Assembly (NCBI GenBank): GCA_944376125.1
Contig: CALWBQ010000009.1
Span: 1-64,000, forward strand
Length of the DNA stretch: 64,000 nucleotides
Direction of reading: 5' to 3'
Source: an uncultured Lachnospiraceae bacterium
GTDB lineage: Bacteria > Bacillota > Clostridia > Lachnospirales > Lachnospiraceae
Positions 8,555-16,432 of this stretch are shown piece by piece. Position 1 is the first letter of the stretch. Each line of letters opens with the position of its first letter. The notes under the pieces are model-generated. The model saw nothing but the letters and a program-made list of their open reading frames with translations, was not told the DNA's origin and did not search any database. The position numbers and the translations under genes are program-made.

Positions 8555-8702
8555 GTGATTTTCCTCCTTCCCTGGATTGGCTCTGCTGGCGTGCGGCGGT
8601 CAGGTTGCTCGCCAGTCTCTTCGACACCACGCTGATTGCGGTCAGGACATCAACAATGTCATCGTCGGCATGGGCGTCATAATGGTTTGCGTTGTAACTC
8701 AT
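8478..8702 (-). CDS. Very small prophage early protein
   Basis: Frame beginning MSYNANHYDAHADDDIVDVL, with GGAGGG upstream. The recognised part is only the first 35 or so residues (ADDDIVDVLTAISVVSKRLA), an acidic N-terminus and a helix like small proteins of about 50 residues in related phages. The last 35 residues run over the next gene in another frame and are Cys/Arg-rich by chance. The real product may originally have ended earlier, so a lost stop or small frameshift is possible. Confidence 0.5.
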   Translation of the reverse strand: MSYNANHYDAHADDDIVDVLTAISVVSKRLASNLTAARQQSQSREGGKSHEQNERYGTDHRRSPQCCRCYFGCR

Positions 8703-8789
8703 ATCGGCGGTCCCTCCTTTCCCACGGCGTCTTGTGTTGCCTTTCAATGACCCATCTGGACGGGAAAGGAGGAATTAGCCGAAAGATTT

Positions 8790-9302
8790 TTAGAATTTTT
8801 CTTTGAGCCGTTTCAGAAGCTGACTTTTCTTATACACAAAGGTGTTCCGGGGCATATGTAATCGCTCTGCACCGGCACGTTCGGAAAGCCCGTTCGCAAT
8901 AGCCATGAGGATCTCGTAGCTTTCCGGGTCAGATGCCTGAAGCTCTGTAAGCAGGCCGTTTAGGATCAGGGAGTCGATATCGATCTCCGTTGTCAGCCTG
9001 CTGTCCGCAAGAAAGCTGGTGCGGGAAATGCCGTTTTCATAGGCGTTTTTCATCTCGACCTCAATGGAGAGTTGCTGGGGAGAGTTCTTCGGGATACAGC
9101 GGAACTCGCAGGTATCGCAAAGACCGTCACACTTATAGCTTTTCTTGTACGGGATGCAGCAGGCTCCGGCTCTCTGCTTTGCCTTGCGGATAGACCCTAC
9201 GAATCGCTCCCAGTCACGCTTCTGTTCCGGTGTGACCTCAATCCACTGCTTGAGCGGGCGGTAGTAGATAGTTGATGTGTTCTGATTTGCATTGGTTTTC
9301 AT
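8790..9302 (-). CDS. Sigma-70-like early regulator of the prophage module
   Basis: 170-residue protein. The start MKTNANQNTSTIYYRPLKQW is fixed by GGAGG seven bases upstream. The first half has a Cys cluster (CCIPYKKSYKCDGLCDTCEFRC, about residues 50-70) that may bind metal or an iron-sulfur cluster. The C-terminal part looks like sigma region 4 (YEILMAIANGLSERAGAERL, then MPRNTFVYKKSQLLKRL). It leads the early operon and probably helps control it. Its leader contains a hairpin that both hides the ribosome site and resembles an intrinsic terminator (see 9308-9405). Confidence 0.7.
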   Translation of the reverse strand: MKTNANQNTSTIYYRPLKQWIEVTPEQKRDWERFVGSIRKAKQRAGACCIPYKKSYKCDGLCDTCEFRCIPKNSPQQLSIEVEMKNAYENGISRTSFLADSRLTTEIDIDSLILNGLLTELQASDPESYEILMAIANGLSERAGAERLHMPRNTFVYKKSQLLKRLKEKF

Positions 9303-9307
9303 AAAAA

Positions 9308-9405
9308 GTCCTCCGTTTGTCGATTTCTCGAAACGGAGGACTTCTGGTGCTGCCACAAAAGAGTGTAAAAACCTAACCGCAGTCCTAACGGAGTTCTCCG
9401 TTTCG
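9308..9405 (-). promoter_or_regulatory. Terminator/antiterminator-like leader of the sigma-like gene
   Basis: Read on the minus strand, GTCCTCCGTTT (9341-9331) pairs perfectly over 11 bp with AAACGGAGGAC (9318-9308). TTTTT and the ATG start follow at once, so the hairpin looks like an intrinsic terminator and also covers the GGAGG ribosome site. An upstream segment CGAAACGGAGAAC (9405-9393) can pair 12 of 13 bases with the same GTCCTCCGTTTCG, which would release the ribosome site. Two exclusive folds are directly visible; their use as a switch is inference. Confidence 0.55.
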
Positions 9406-9451
9406 GATTGCAGCTAACCCGCTCAAAAGGCAGCTGTGATATTGAGTTGTG

Positions 9452-9502
9452 CCGCCGGACACCGTTGAGCCATCAGTGATCAGGTGATGCGGTGTCGGGC
9501 GG
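9452..9502 (-). other. Long stem-loop in the leader region
   Basis: CCGCCGGACACCG (9452-9464) and CGGTGTCGGGCGG (9490-9502) form a 13-bp stem with one mismatch around a 25-base loop that itself contains a TGATCA palindrome. It lies between a 66-residue ORF and the sigma-like gene, and could be part of a structured leader, a terminator of the upstream gene without a T-run, or a protein-binding dyad. Confidence 0.5.
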
Positions 9503-9536
9503 TGAGCAGTTTAATGTCGTGCTCAGGACAGATTGA

Positions 9537-9737
9537 CTATCTTAGGTCTGCTTCAATTGCATAAAGTTCGTTGAAAAGCTCTTGCAGTGTATGGATACTT
9601 GCTTTTTCAAGATTTCTGACGCCATGCTTTTTTAGAACAAATGTAATGGTTTTATCAGCTGAATCCAAGTGGGACTCAATGAAATCAATACTGCTTTCAA
9701 TGCTGATAACCAGATTTTGCTTATCATTATTTTTCAT
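9537..9737 (-). CDS. Small helical prophage protein
   Basis: 66-residue protein, MKNNDKQNLVISIESSIDFI at the N-terminus, with a strong AAGGAGGAG site nine bases before ATG. It is predicted mostly helical with no Cys or catalytic pattern (SADKTITFVLKKHGVRNLEK). It is the first gene of the minus-strand early module and stands about 375 bases from the divergent defence regulator. I do not recognise a family. Confidence 0.5.
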   Translation of the reverse strand: MKNNDKQNLVISIESSIDFIESHLDSADKTITFVLKKHGVRNLEKASIHTLQELFNELYAIEADLR

Positions 9738-10036
9738 TGATTTTCTCCTCCTTGTCGTGTATTCAGCTTCAATCCGGATTTTGGCTGTGTTTGTACTTAC
9801 AATTTTACTTAGAGAGGCGGAGACAAAAAACGAATGGAAAAAGAATGAAATCGGAAGATTTTCGGAACGAAAAAACAGAGTTCCCGCTCACTGCGGAAAC
9901 CCCGGAAAGATAAAAATATGTTTTGTATTGGTAAGTTGTGTATCTATCAAAACGATGCGAATAAGTAGGATAACGATCAGATATTAACTTGGACTTTGAA
10001 AAATCAAAGTTAAACACGAATATTCTCGATATTGAC
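9738..10036. other. Divergent intergenic region between prophage module and defence operon
   Basis: AT-rich, with no convincing gene. It holds a small hairpin ACTTTG-AAAAAT-CAAAGT (9993-10010). The minus-strand promoter of the early genes should be here, but I see no pair of -35/-10 boxes good enough to call. In an intact phage the repressor and integrase would be expected near here; neither is present. Confidence 0.5.
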
Positions 10037-10065
10037 TTGTTGAATACAAAGGTTTGTGTTATAAT
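10037..10065 (+). promoter_or_regulatory. Promoter and dyad operator of the defence operon
   Basis: TTGTTG (10037-10042), 17-base spacer, TATAAT (10060-10065) preceded by TG (extended -10). The spacer holds the dyad AATACAAAGGTTTGTGTT (10043-10060; core ACAAA-GG-TTTGT), placed exactly where a bound repressor would block RNA polymerase. The XRE gene 50 bases downstream is the obvious candidate to bind it; that link is inference. Confidence 0.7.
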
Positions 10066-10111
10066 ACTTTATTAACAGTATCAGTGTATATTCAAGCAAG
10101 GAGGATCGCTG

Positions 10112-10318
10112 ATGGAATATAACTACAATAATCTATGGAAACTGTTAATAGATAAAAAATTGATGAAAAAAGATCTGATGGAAAAAACTGGCGTCACATC
10201 ATCTACCATTGCCAAGATGGGGAAAAACAAAGCAGTAAGTATGGAGGTTCTCGGCAAAATATGTATAGCTTTGGATTGTAGTATAGGCGATATCGTTGAT
10301 GTGATTAAAGAAGATTAA
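10112..10318 (+). CDS. Short XRE/Cro-type regulator of the defence operon
   Basis: 68-residue protein that is essentially one helix-turn-helix domain (LWKLLIDKKLMKKDLMEKTG, then VTSSTIAKMGKNKAVSMEVLG). AAGGAGG lies upstream. Such small Cro-like proteins often time restriction-modification operons, so that protective methylation comes before cutting. It is the first gene after a promoter that contains a dyad operator, with the HamA-like gene only 39 bases further on. Probably an autorepressor and controller of the operon; no inducer domain is present. Confidence 0.8.
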   Translation: MEYNYNNLWKLLIDKKLMKKDLMEKTGVTSSTIAKMGKNKAVSMEVLGKICIALDCSIGDIVDVIKED

Positions 10319-10357
10319 TTTGAGGTGAATGAAACTATAGCAGAAGGAGGTAATCAA

Positions 10358-11875
10358 ATGGAGCATCTTTGTGTCGGCTCATATGTGAGAATTATGACAT
10401 CATGCGCTATTCCCGCAGAGCGCAAGTTTGATTCCTTCTGCGAGAAAATCATGTTGTCGCTATGTCCGGTAGGTTCCACAGTCTTTTCATATACTTCAGC
10501 CGATGGGTATGAGGTTACCTATTCGTATACTAATTTCAATAAGATTCACTCTGCAAGCCAGAACCTGCCAACCGAGGTTATGCAAATGGCTCTAAAGAAA
10601 GAGGTCCGTGCAATCGAACGGTATTTTATTCAGATTATCATCCCTGCAATGGAAGAGGCTCGTAAGAAAAACGCTGTGCTTGCATTGAAAAATGTCATTC
10701 TGAAAGATGCCACAATCGCTGATACTACCCAGCTTGGTACAATTGGCAACCTCACAAAGAATGACCTTAAGAGTAAAAATGAGTTTGTACTTTCCGAATT
10801 CCTGACAGATGTGTTCATCTATGCTGTCGCAAAAACGGATAATACGGTAGAGACTGCTTTCACAAAATCTATCAAGAAGAATTTCTATGCAGCCTATAAT
10901 CCAATGGCGAATACCATCAAATTTTACGAAGTAACAAAGCCGAAAACTGTGGCAGCAATACCTCTGACGAGCAAGGGAAAATTTGATAAAGTTTTTACGC
11001 CCGTATCAAGCGAGACGCTTTCCATATCAGCAAAACACGACTTGCAGATTTTCTGTTTGAAGTTTGATGATTTTGATTTTGACTATCACGGCCTGTGGAA
11101 GCATCTTCGGAATAATATCGGATATTATGTCTATTCCAGAGCTCAGATTGAGACTTACATGGAAGATGATGAGATTTCCGCACTTGCCTATGATGCTATA
11201 GCGTATATCAAAAAAGCTATCTCAGATGGGAAATTGCCAACCGGCAACGAACTTGGAGAACTATTGCTGTACATATTCCTGGAACAAGTTCTCGGTGCTC
11301 CAAAATTAATGAGTAAGGTCGAAATAGGAAGTCATGCTGGATTTATGACGAGCGAAAGCTCTGGCATCCACCTTCTTACCGCTAACGAGGCTGTTCCTTT
11401 TACTCAGGTCATTCTCGGGACTTCGATGATAAACGGCGACCTGCAAACTGCGATAGATTCAGCCTTTTCGGATGCCCAGAAACTAAAAAGCAGAAAGAAG
11501 GACGAGCGGCAATTTGTTGAATCAAACATATTTGCTGCCTCTTTCCCAACAAAGATTTACGATCAGCTTGAAGCAATTATCCTGCCTTCTGAAACAGGTA
11601 GCCAAAAGCCTGCCACGGCGTTTGGTATGTTTGTTGGATATAGTTTGAGCGGAGTGTCTGCAAGCGGAAAACCCGTAAACGAATATCAGGACGATGTGCT
11701 TGAGCAGGTTAGGAATGACATCAAAAATAACGTGTCATTCATTGAATCGAAAATCACGCAGTATGGCCTTGACGGCTATTCCATGTATATCTATTTGCTT
11801 CCTTTCGCTGATGCAGACGAAGATAAGAAAGACATCATGGACAAACTGCTACAATCCGAAGGAGGTCAGGCATGA
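10358..11875 (+). CDS. hamA: HamA-like (DUF1837) protein with N-terminal extension and altered nuclease site
   Basis: 505-residue protein; the start is set by AAGGAGG before ATG at 10358. The C-terminal half matches DUF1837/HamA, the effector of Hachiman anti-phage systems: ELGELLLYIFLEQVLGAPKL (from residue 298), a GIHLL segment (336-340), an ILG strand (352-354) and a C-terminal YSLSG...LDGYSMYIYLLPF block. HamA nucleases carry D and E-x-K in a GSDGxH...GExK pattern; here these positions read S335, T355 and M357, so the catalytic set looks lost. The first roughly 220 residues have no counterpart in ordinary HamA (about 250-300 residues) and are unassigned. The stop overlaps the hamB start (ATGA). 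Family membership is fairly sure; lack of nuclease activity is inferred. Confidence 0.72.
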   Translation: MEHLCVGSYVRIMTSCAIPAERKFDSFCEKIMLSLCPVGSTVFSYTSADGYEVTYSYTNFNKIHSASQNLPTEVMQMALKKEVRAIERYFIQIIIPAMEEARKKNAVLALKNVILKDATIADTTQLGTIGNLTKNDLKSKNEFVLSEFLTDVFIYAVAKTDNTVETAFTKSIKKNFYAAYNPMANTIKFYEVTKPKTVAAIPLTSKGKFDKVFTPVSSETLSISAKHDLQIFCLKFDDFDFDYHGLWKHLRNNIGYYVYSRAQIETYMEDDEISALAYDAIAYIKKAISDGKLPTGNELGELLLYIFLEQVLGAPKLMSKVEIGSHAGFMTSESSGIHLLTANEAVPFTQVILGTSMINGDLQTAIDSAFSDAQKLKSRKKDERQFVESNIFAASFPTKIYDQLEAIILPSETGSQKPATAFGMFVGYSLSGVSASGKPVNEYQDDVLEQVRNDIKNNVSFIESKITQYGLDGYSMYIYLLPFADADEDKKDIMDKLLQSEGGQA

Positions 11876-14505
11876 GTAATTTTAGGAAGGTCACCTTCGG
11901 GGAGCATTTGTTTTCGAGAATAGATGATAACGCTTATCTGCAAAAACTGTATCACAATATCCTTATCAACTATTCCAAGCGCCTGTTCGGTTTGGATGAG
12001 ATAGTGGAACAGCCTGTCAATATTGGAGATGCTTTGACTTTTGCCGATGTGCTTTCAAAATCCTGTGGCACAAACCTGTCGGATATTCATAAGACTCGTG
12101 CGCAGGAAATGGTCGCACTGCTTTATGATATGTATCCTCAAAATGAGCAAGTGAAGTATTATCTCGGCTCAGTTCTTGCCAATACGGGAAATTTCCTCGG
12201 CATGAATAGGCTGACGCCGGATTTTGAAAATGCCTCTCTGCTTGAGCGTGTGTTTATGCACTTCAACATGGATTACCTGTCCGTGCCGTCCGATGGCGGG
12301 GCTCGTTTCTTTCCTGCACAGAAAGAAATATACGACAGTCTGTCCAGACCCTATTTCAGCTATTCTGCACCTACATCTATGGGGAAGTCCTTTATGATGC
12401 GTGCGTTTATTAAGCAGCAAATCATGGATGGAGCAAAGAAGAATTTCGCTTTGCTCATCCCTACGAAGGCACTGATAAACGAGGTTACGAGCGAATTAAT
12501 CGAAAGTCTCACCACTCTCTTGAAGGAGACGGATTACCGTATTGTGACATCCTCTGGCTCGATGGCATTAGAGATGAAGCATAACTATATTTTCGTCCTG
12601 ACTCCAGAACGAATGCTTTACATTCTGATTGATGATCCTGACCTTAAGATTGACTATTTGTTTGTGGACGAGGCTCATAAAATATCTTCCGGTGATAATA
12701 GGAGCGCATTCTATTACAAGGTCATCAACAAGTTAGAAGAACGGCACAGTAATGCACACATTATATTTGCATCGCCAAACATTCCAAATCCGGGAGTTTA
12801 TCTCGATACGTTGTCAAAGGGAGAAGGGGCCATCGGAGAGGAATCTATAGTGGCGTGCAGATATGCTCCTGTCAGTCAGCTAAAATACATCGTTGACCTG
12901 TGGGAACGCAATATTCGTATCTTCGATTCGTACTCGAAAAAATTTATATTGCTGCACGAAATGAGCCGCCAGTATTCGTTGAGTGAGGTGATTGCCCGAA
13001 TCGGCGATAAGCGACACAACATCGTTTATTGCAAATCAAAGAATGATGCTATTCAGTTTGCAAGAGATTATGCGGATACACAGAAACCAATCGGTGATAA
13101 AAAGCTTCAGGTATTTGCGGAGGCAATTCGCAGAGATGTCCACAAGGAATACTATCTCGCCGAATTGGTGGAAAGAGGTGTGGCGTACCATATCGGCTAT
13201 CTACCGGCCAATATTCGTATGCAGCTTGAGGACTACTACCGTGACGGTCTAATCAAGACCATGTTCTGCACAAGCACCTTGCTTGAGGGAGTAAATTTAC
13301 CTGCGGAGAACCTGTTTATTACAAGCTATAAGAAAGGTAGGAGCGATTTCTCAGAGGTAGACTTCAAAAATCTGGTCGGGCGTGTGGGACGCGCCAAGTA
13401 TAACCTGTATGGCAATGTCTTTATCGTCCGGCTTCAAAGGCAGGAACGCGAGGAGGACTTACAGAAATTTGAGGATTTGCTGAAGGACGATGTGCCGCCG
13501 CAGAAACTGTCCATAGAAGCTGAGTTAAATTCGAACCAGAAAAAGCTCATAATAGATACGCTTCTTTCCGGTAGCGTTGAAATACATAAGTCCAAGAAGA
13601 ACCAGAGCGAAGGCAATTACGAGTTGATGAGAAAAACGATGCTGATTCTTGTTGGGGATATCGTAGACGGCAGAAACAGCCGCATAAGGAGGGAATTTGC
13701 CCCGTACCTGACATCTGAAACTGAGTCGAAAATCCGAGAACAGTTTTCTGTGCCAGGGAAAAAGCCGGAGGACGATATCAATGTCTCGTATGACCAGATA
13801 CAGGGTATTGAGAAGCTCATCCGCAACGGTCTCGCTTATCCGGAAATCAAAGATCTGAAACGCGGAGCAGATTATTATGAGACACTTGCGTTCCTCAACA
13901 AACTGGCAGTGGCATTTAAGTGGCGTATCTACGAAAATCGGACGCTCGGTGCTGGTGAAGGCAAAACATATACCAAACTAACATGGTATACCGTTCTCCT
14001 GATCCAATGGATGCAGGGACACGGACTTAGTTATATCATCGGACAAAGCATTGATGATTATGACAATAAAAAGCGCGAGGTAAAAGTCGATTACAATAAA
14101 TGGGAACCTTTCGATGGCTCACAGAAGCATAAAAACATAATCATTGCCGATACGCTGGAGGCAATTGAAGATGTACTTCTGTTTCGGCTTTCAAACTACT
14201 TCCTGAAATTTTCGGAAGAATATAAGCGTCAGTATCCCAACGAACCGTTCACAAACGATTGGTACGAGTTTGTGGAGTACGGGACAACGAACTGTCTGCG
14301 AATCATTCTGCAGCGTAGCGGTTTTAAGCGGGATTCGACTGAATACATACGGCGAAATGCTGATAAATATGTACGAGGTACCTCAGATAATCCTAAGTTA
14401 CTGAAAAAGGCATTACTGGAGTGCCCGAACGAATTGGTGAGAAGAGACACCGAAGAAGTCCAGTACAATGTACCAGAGTTATTCATAGATGAAGGAGAAG
14501 AGTGA
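11872..14505 (+). CDS. hamB: HamB-like superfamily 2 helicase
   Basis: 877-residue DExH helicase. Motif I is APTSMGKS (166-173), motif II DEAH (266-269), the motif III equivalent is FASPN, motif V STLLEGVNLP, and motif VI GRVGR (503-507), with a Ski2/HamB-like C-terminal region. In Hachiman the helicase (HamB) senses damaged or invading DNA and controls HamA. Coupling by a 4-base overlap with the HamA-like gene supports a complex of the two. All helicase motifs appear intact, so ATPase activity is expected even though the partner nuclease site is altered. Confidence 0.8.
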   Translation: MSNFRKVTFGEHLFSRIDDNAYLQKLYHNILINYSKRLFGLDEIVEQPVNIGDALTFADVLSKSCGTNLSDIHKTRAQEMVALLYDMYPQNEQVKYYLGSVLANTGNFLGMNRLTPDFENASLLERVFMHFNMDYLSVPSDGGARFFPAQKEIYDSLSRPYFSYSAPTSMGKSFMMRAFIKQQIMDGAKKNFALLIPTKALINEVTSELIESLTTLLKETDYRIVTSSGSMALEMKHNYIFVLTPERMLYILIDDPDLKIDYLFVDEAHKISSGDNRSAFYYKVINKLEERHSNAHIIFASPNIPNPGVYLDTLSKGEGAIGEESIVACRYAPVSQLKYIVDLWERNIRIFDSYSKKFILLHEMSRQYSLSEVIARIGDKRHNIVYCKSKNDAIQFARDYADTQKPIGDKKLQVFAEAIRRDVHKEYYLAELVERGVAYHIGYLPANIRMQLEDYYRDGLIKTMFCTSTLLEGVNLPAENLFITSYKKGRSDFSEVDFKNLVGRVGRAKYNLYGNVFIVRLQRQEREEDLQKFEDLLKDDVPPQKLSIEAELNSNQKKLIIDTLLSGSVEIHKSKKNQSEGNYELMRKTMLILVGDIVDGRNSRIRREFAPYLTSETESKIREQFSVPGKKPEDDINVSYDQIQGIEKLIRNGLAYPEIKDLKRGADYYETLAFLNKLAVAFKWRIYENRTLGAGEGKTYTKLTWYTVLLIQWMQGHGLSYIIGQSIDDYDNKKREVKVDYNKWEPFDGSQKHKNIIIADTLEAIEDVLLFRLSNYFLKFSEEYKRQYPNEPFTNDWYEFVEYGTTNCLRIILQRSGFKRDSTEYIRRNADKYVRGTSDNPKLLKKALLECPNELVRRDTEEVQYNVPELFIDEGEE

Positions 14506-14506
14506 A

Positions 14507-16429
14507 ATGGCGAACTTTTATGAAACCGTGCTGACGGTATTGAAATCAGATGAGAGGTTTGTAGCCGAGGATGGCACTTTCCTGCGTAATGCAGTCTATG
14601 AGGCCGCAATGAAGATGGACGAGGAACTTATCCGTCTCCTTCTTACGAACGATGAGATACGTACTCGCTTCTTTGCGGAAGTCGATGGCGTAAAGGTCTT
14701 TGATAAGATGGGATTTGCATGGGTAATCAACAATCGGCAATTCCTACCGGATAGCTATACCAGATTCAAGAATAAAATCGGGCTTGTTGATGCATCGGAA
14801 CAGATGCTGGCAACATCAGGAGAGGTGGAGCTTGTTTTCCCTTACAAGGATTGTGTTCTTGAAGGCGGTCAAACAAAAGAAGATCAAAAGCGAAGTGAAA
14901 TTTTTTACAATGAAATGTTGGCTCCCGATGCCGTAGACAGGTTGCTTTATCCGAAAGTTTTTTGCAAGGCTAGGAGATACACAGAATCTGGTATAGAGGG
15001 AAATATTACTTTTACCGATGAAGACAATTTAATTATTAAAGGCAATAATTTGTTGGCTATATCCTCACTTTTAAAGAGGTTTGAGGGAAGAATCAAATGT
15101 ATATATATTGACCCTCCGTACTTTTTCAATGAAGCAAAAGAAGCAGACTCATTCAAGTATAATTCCAATTTTCACCTTTCATCTTGGTTGGTGTTCATGA
15201 AAAACCGGCTTGAAATAGCGCAAAAACTTCTTGCCACAGGAGGAACTATTTGGATCAGCATTGGTGAAGACGGGATGCACTATCTAAAAGTAATGGCAGA
15301 TGGGATTTTTGGCCGAGACCATTTTGTTGGAACAATCCCTCGCCGGACCCGTAATGGAAAATCAGATGTTCCATTCAATTTTTCTCAAGATTTTGATTGG
15401 CTACTGTGTTATACGAATGTGGATAATAAGAAAGCGCTTATTGGACGTAGCATAGAACGAAAGTACTATGAGACAGATGACTATCCAGGTCAGCCTTGGA
15501 GATTGGCAGACGCCACCTCACAGAGAACAGCCACCGAACGCCCCAATTCCTACTTTACGATGATTAATCCTAAAACAGGTGCAGAATATCCGGCAAGTGA
15601 AAAAAGAACATGGGCCGTAACAAGCGATACATTCGAAGAGTATTACAAAAAAGGAGCAATTGTTTTTCCGGGTGATTATGATTTTCTCAATATCGGCAAA
15701 CCATACATGAGAAAATTCAAGAGTGAGGATGATTGCAGCGGAAAATTGTCTGCAGTAATTTCTGATTTTCAAATTCAAGAATTTCTTCAAACGCTATTTG
15801 GAAACGCCAAAAATAAGGATGGAAATAGTGAAATAGATGCCATGTTCGGACGCGAAGAGTTCGACTATGCAAAGCCTGAAAATCTGATTAAGGCAATCCT
15901 CGAAGTGGCAACTAGCGAGGGGGACATTGTTTTGGACTTTCACCTTGGCTCAGGAACAACCTGTGCTGTCGCCCACAAACTGGGACGCCAGTATATTGGT
16001 GTAGAGCAGATGGATTATATTGAAACTGTGTCAGTGGAAAGGTTAAAAAAAGTCATTGAGGGGGAGCAGGGAGGTATTTCAAAGGAGGTCAATTGGCAAG
16101 GCGGAGGTTCCTTCGTTTACTGCGAACTGGCAAAGCTGAATCAAACGATTATGGAAGAAATCGAGGCCGCTACCGATGATGTCGCCTTGTCCGACATCTA
16201 TGGAAGGATGGTAAAGTCCGGCTTTATCAGCTACAAGGTAAATCCGGCTGATATCGATGCGGCTGCTGATGATTACGCTGCGCTCTCGCTGGATGACAAG
16301 AAGCGATTTCTGATGGAGATTTTGGACAAGAATCTCCTATATGTGAATTACTGTGATATTGATGATGAGGAGTTTGGCATCTCCGATGAGGACAAGGCGT
16401 TTACGAGGAGCTTTTACAGGGAGGGATAA
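14507..16429 (+). CDS. mod: Type III-style adenine methyltransferase (Mod), beta class
   Basis: 640-residue DNA methyltransferase. Catalytic motif IV DPPY is at 202-205 and the AdoMet motif DFHLGSGTT at 477-485; this order marks the beta class that includes type III Mod subunits. The segment between them should be the target-recognition domain. It would methylate adenine on one strand of an asymmetric site and also guide Res. The start (MANFYETV) lies one base after the hamB stop, with a GGAG site. The central part (about 14.9-15.8 kb) is visibly more AT-rich than the gene ends, suggesting an exchanged recognition domain. Confidence 0.88.
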   Translation: MANFYETVLTVLKSDERFVAEDGTFLRNAVYEAAMKMDEELIRLLLTNDEIRTRFFAEVDGVKVFDKMGFAWVINNRQFLPDSYTRFKNKIGLVDASEQMLATSGEVELVFPYKDCVLEGGQTKEDQKRSEIFYNEMLAPDAVDRLLYPKVFCKARRYTESGIEGNITFTDEDNLIIKGNNLLAISSLLKRFEGRIKCIYIDPPYFFNEAKEADSFKYNSNFHLSSWLVFMKNRLEIAQKLLATGGTIWISIGEDGMHYLKVMADGIFGRDHFVGTIPRRTRNGKSDVPFNFSQDFDWLLCYTNVDNKKALIGRSIERKYYETDDYPGQPWRLADATSQRTATERPNSYFTMINPKTGAEYPASEKRTWAVTSDTFEEYYKKGAIVFPGDYDFLNIGKPYMRKFKSEDDCSGKLSAVISDFQIQEFLQTLFGNAKNKDGNSEIDAMFGREEFDYAKPENLIKAILEVATSEGDIVLDFHLGSGTTCAVAHKLGRQYIGVEQMDYIETVSVERLKKVIEGEQGGISKEVNWQGGGSFVYCELAKLNQTIMEEIEAATDDVALSDIYGRMVKSGFISYKVNPADIDAAADDYAALSLDDKKRFLMEILDKNLLYVNYCDIDDEEFGISDEDKAFTRSFYREG

Positions 16430-16432
16430 ACC

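Noticed and set aside
9308..9530. Naming the structured leader as a known riboswitch class
   Set aside because: The pairing pattern is clear, but I cannot match it to the consensus of a known class by eye, so only the fold is reported.
9805..10017. A 70-codon minus-strand frame in the divergent region
   Set aside because: Aromatic/Ser-rich low-complexity product, no ribosome site; it covers the control region between the two operons.
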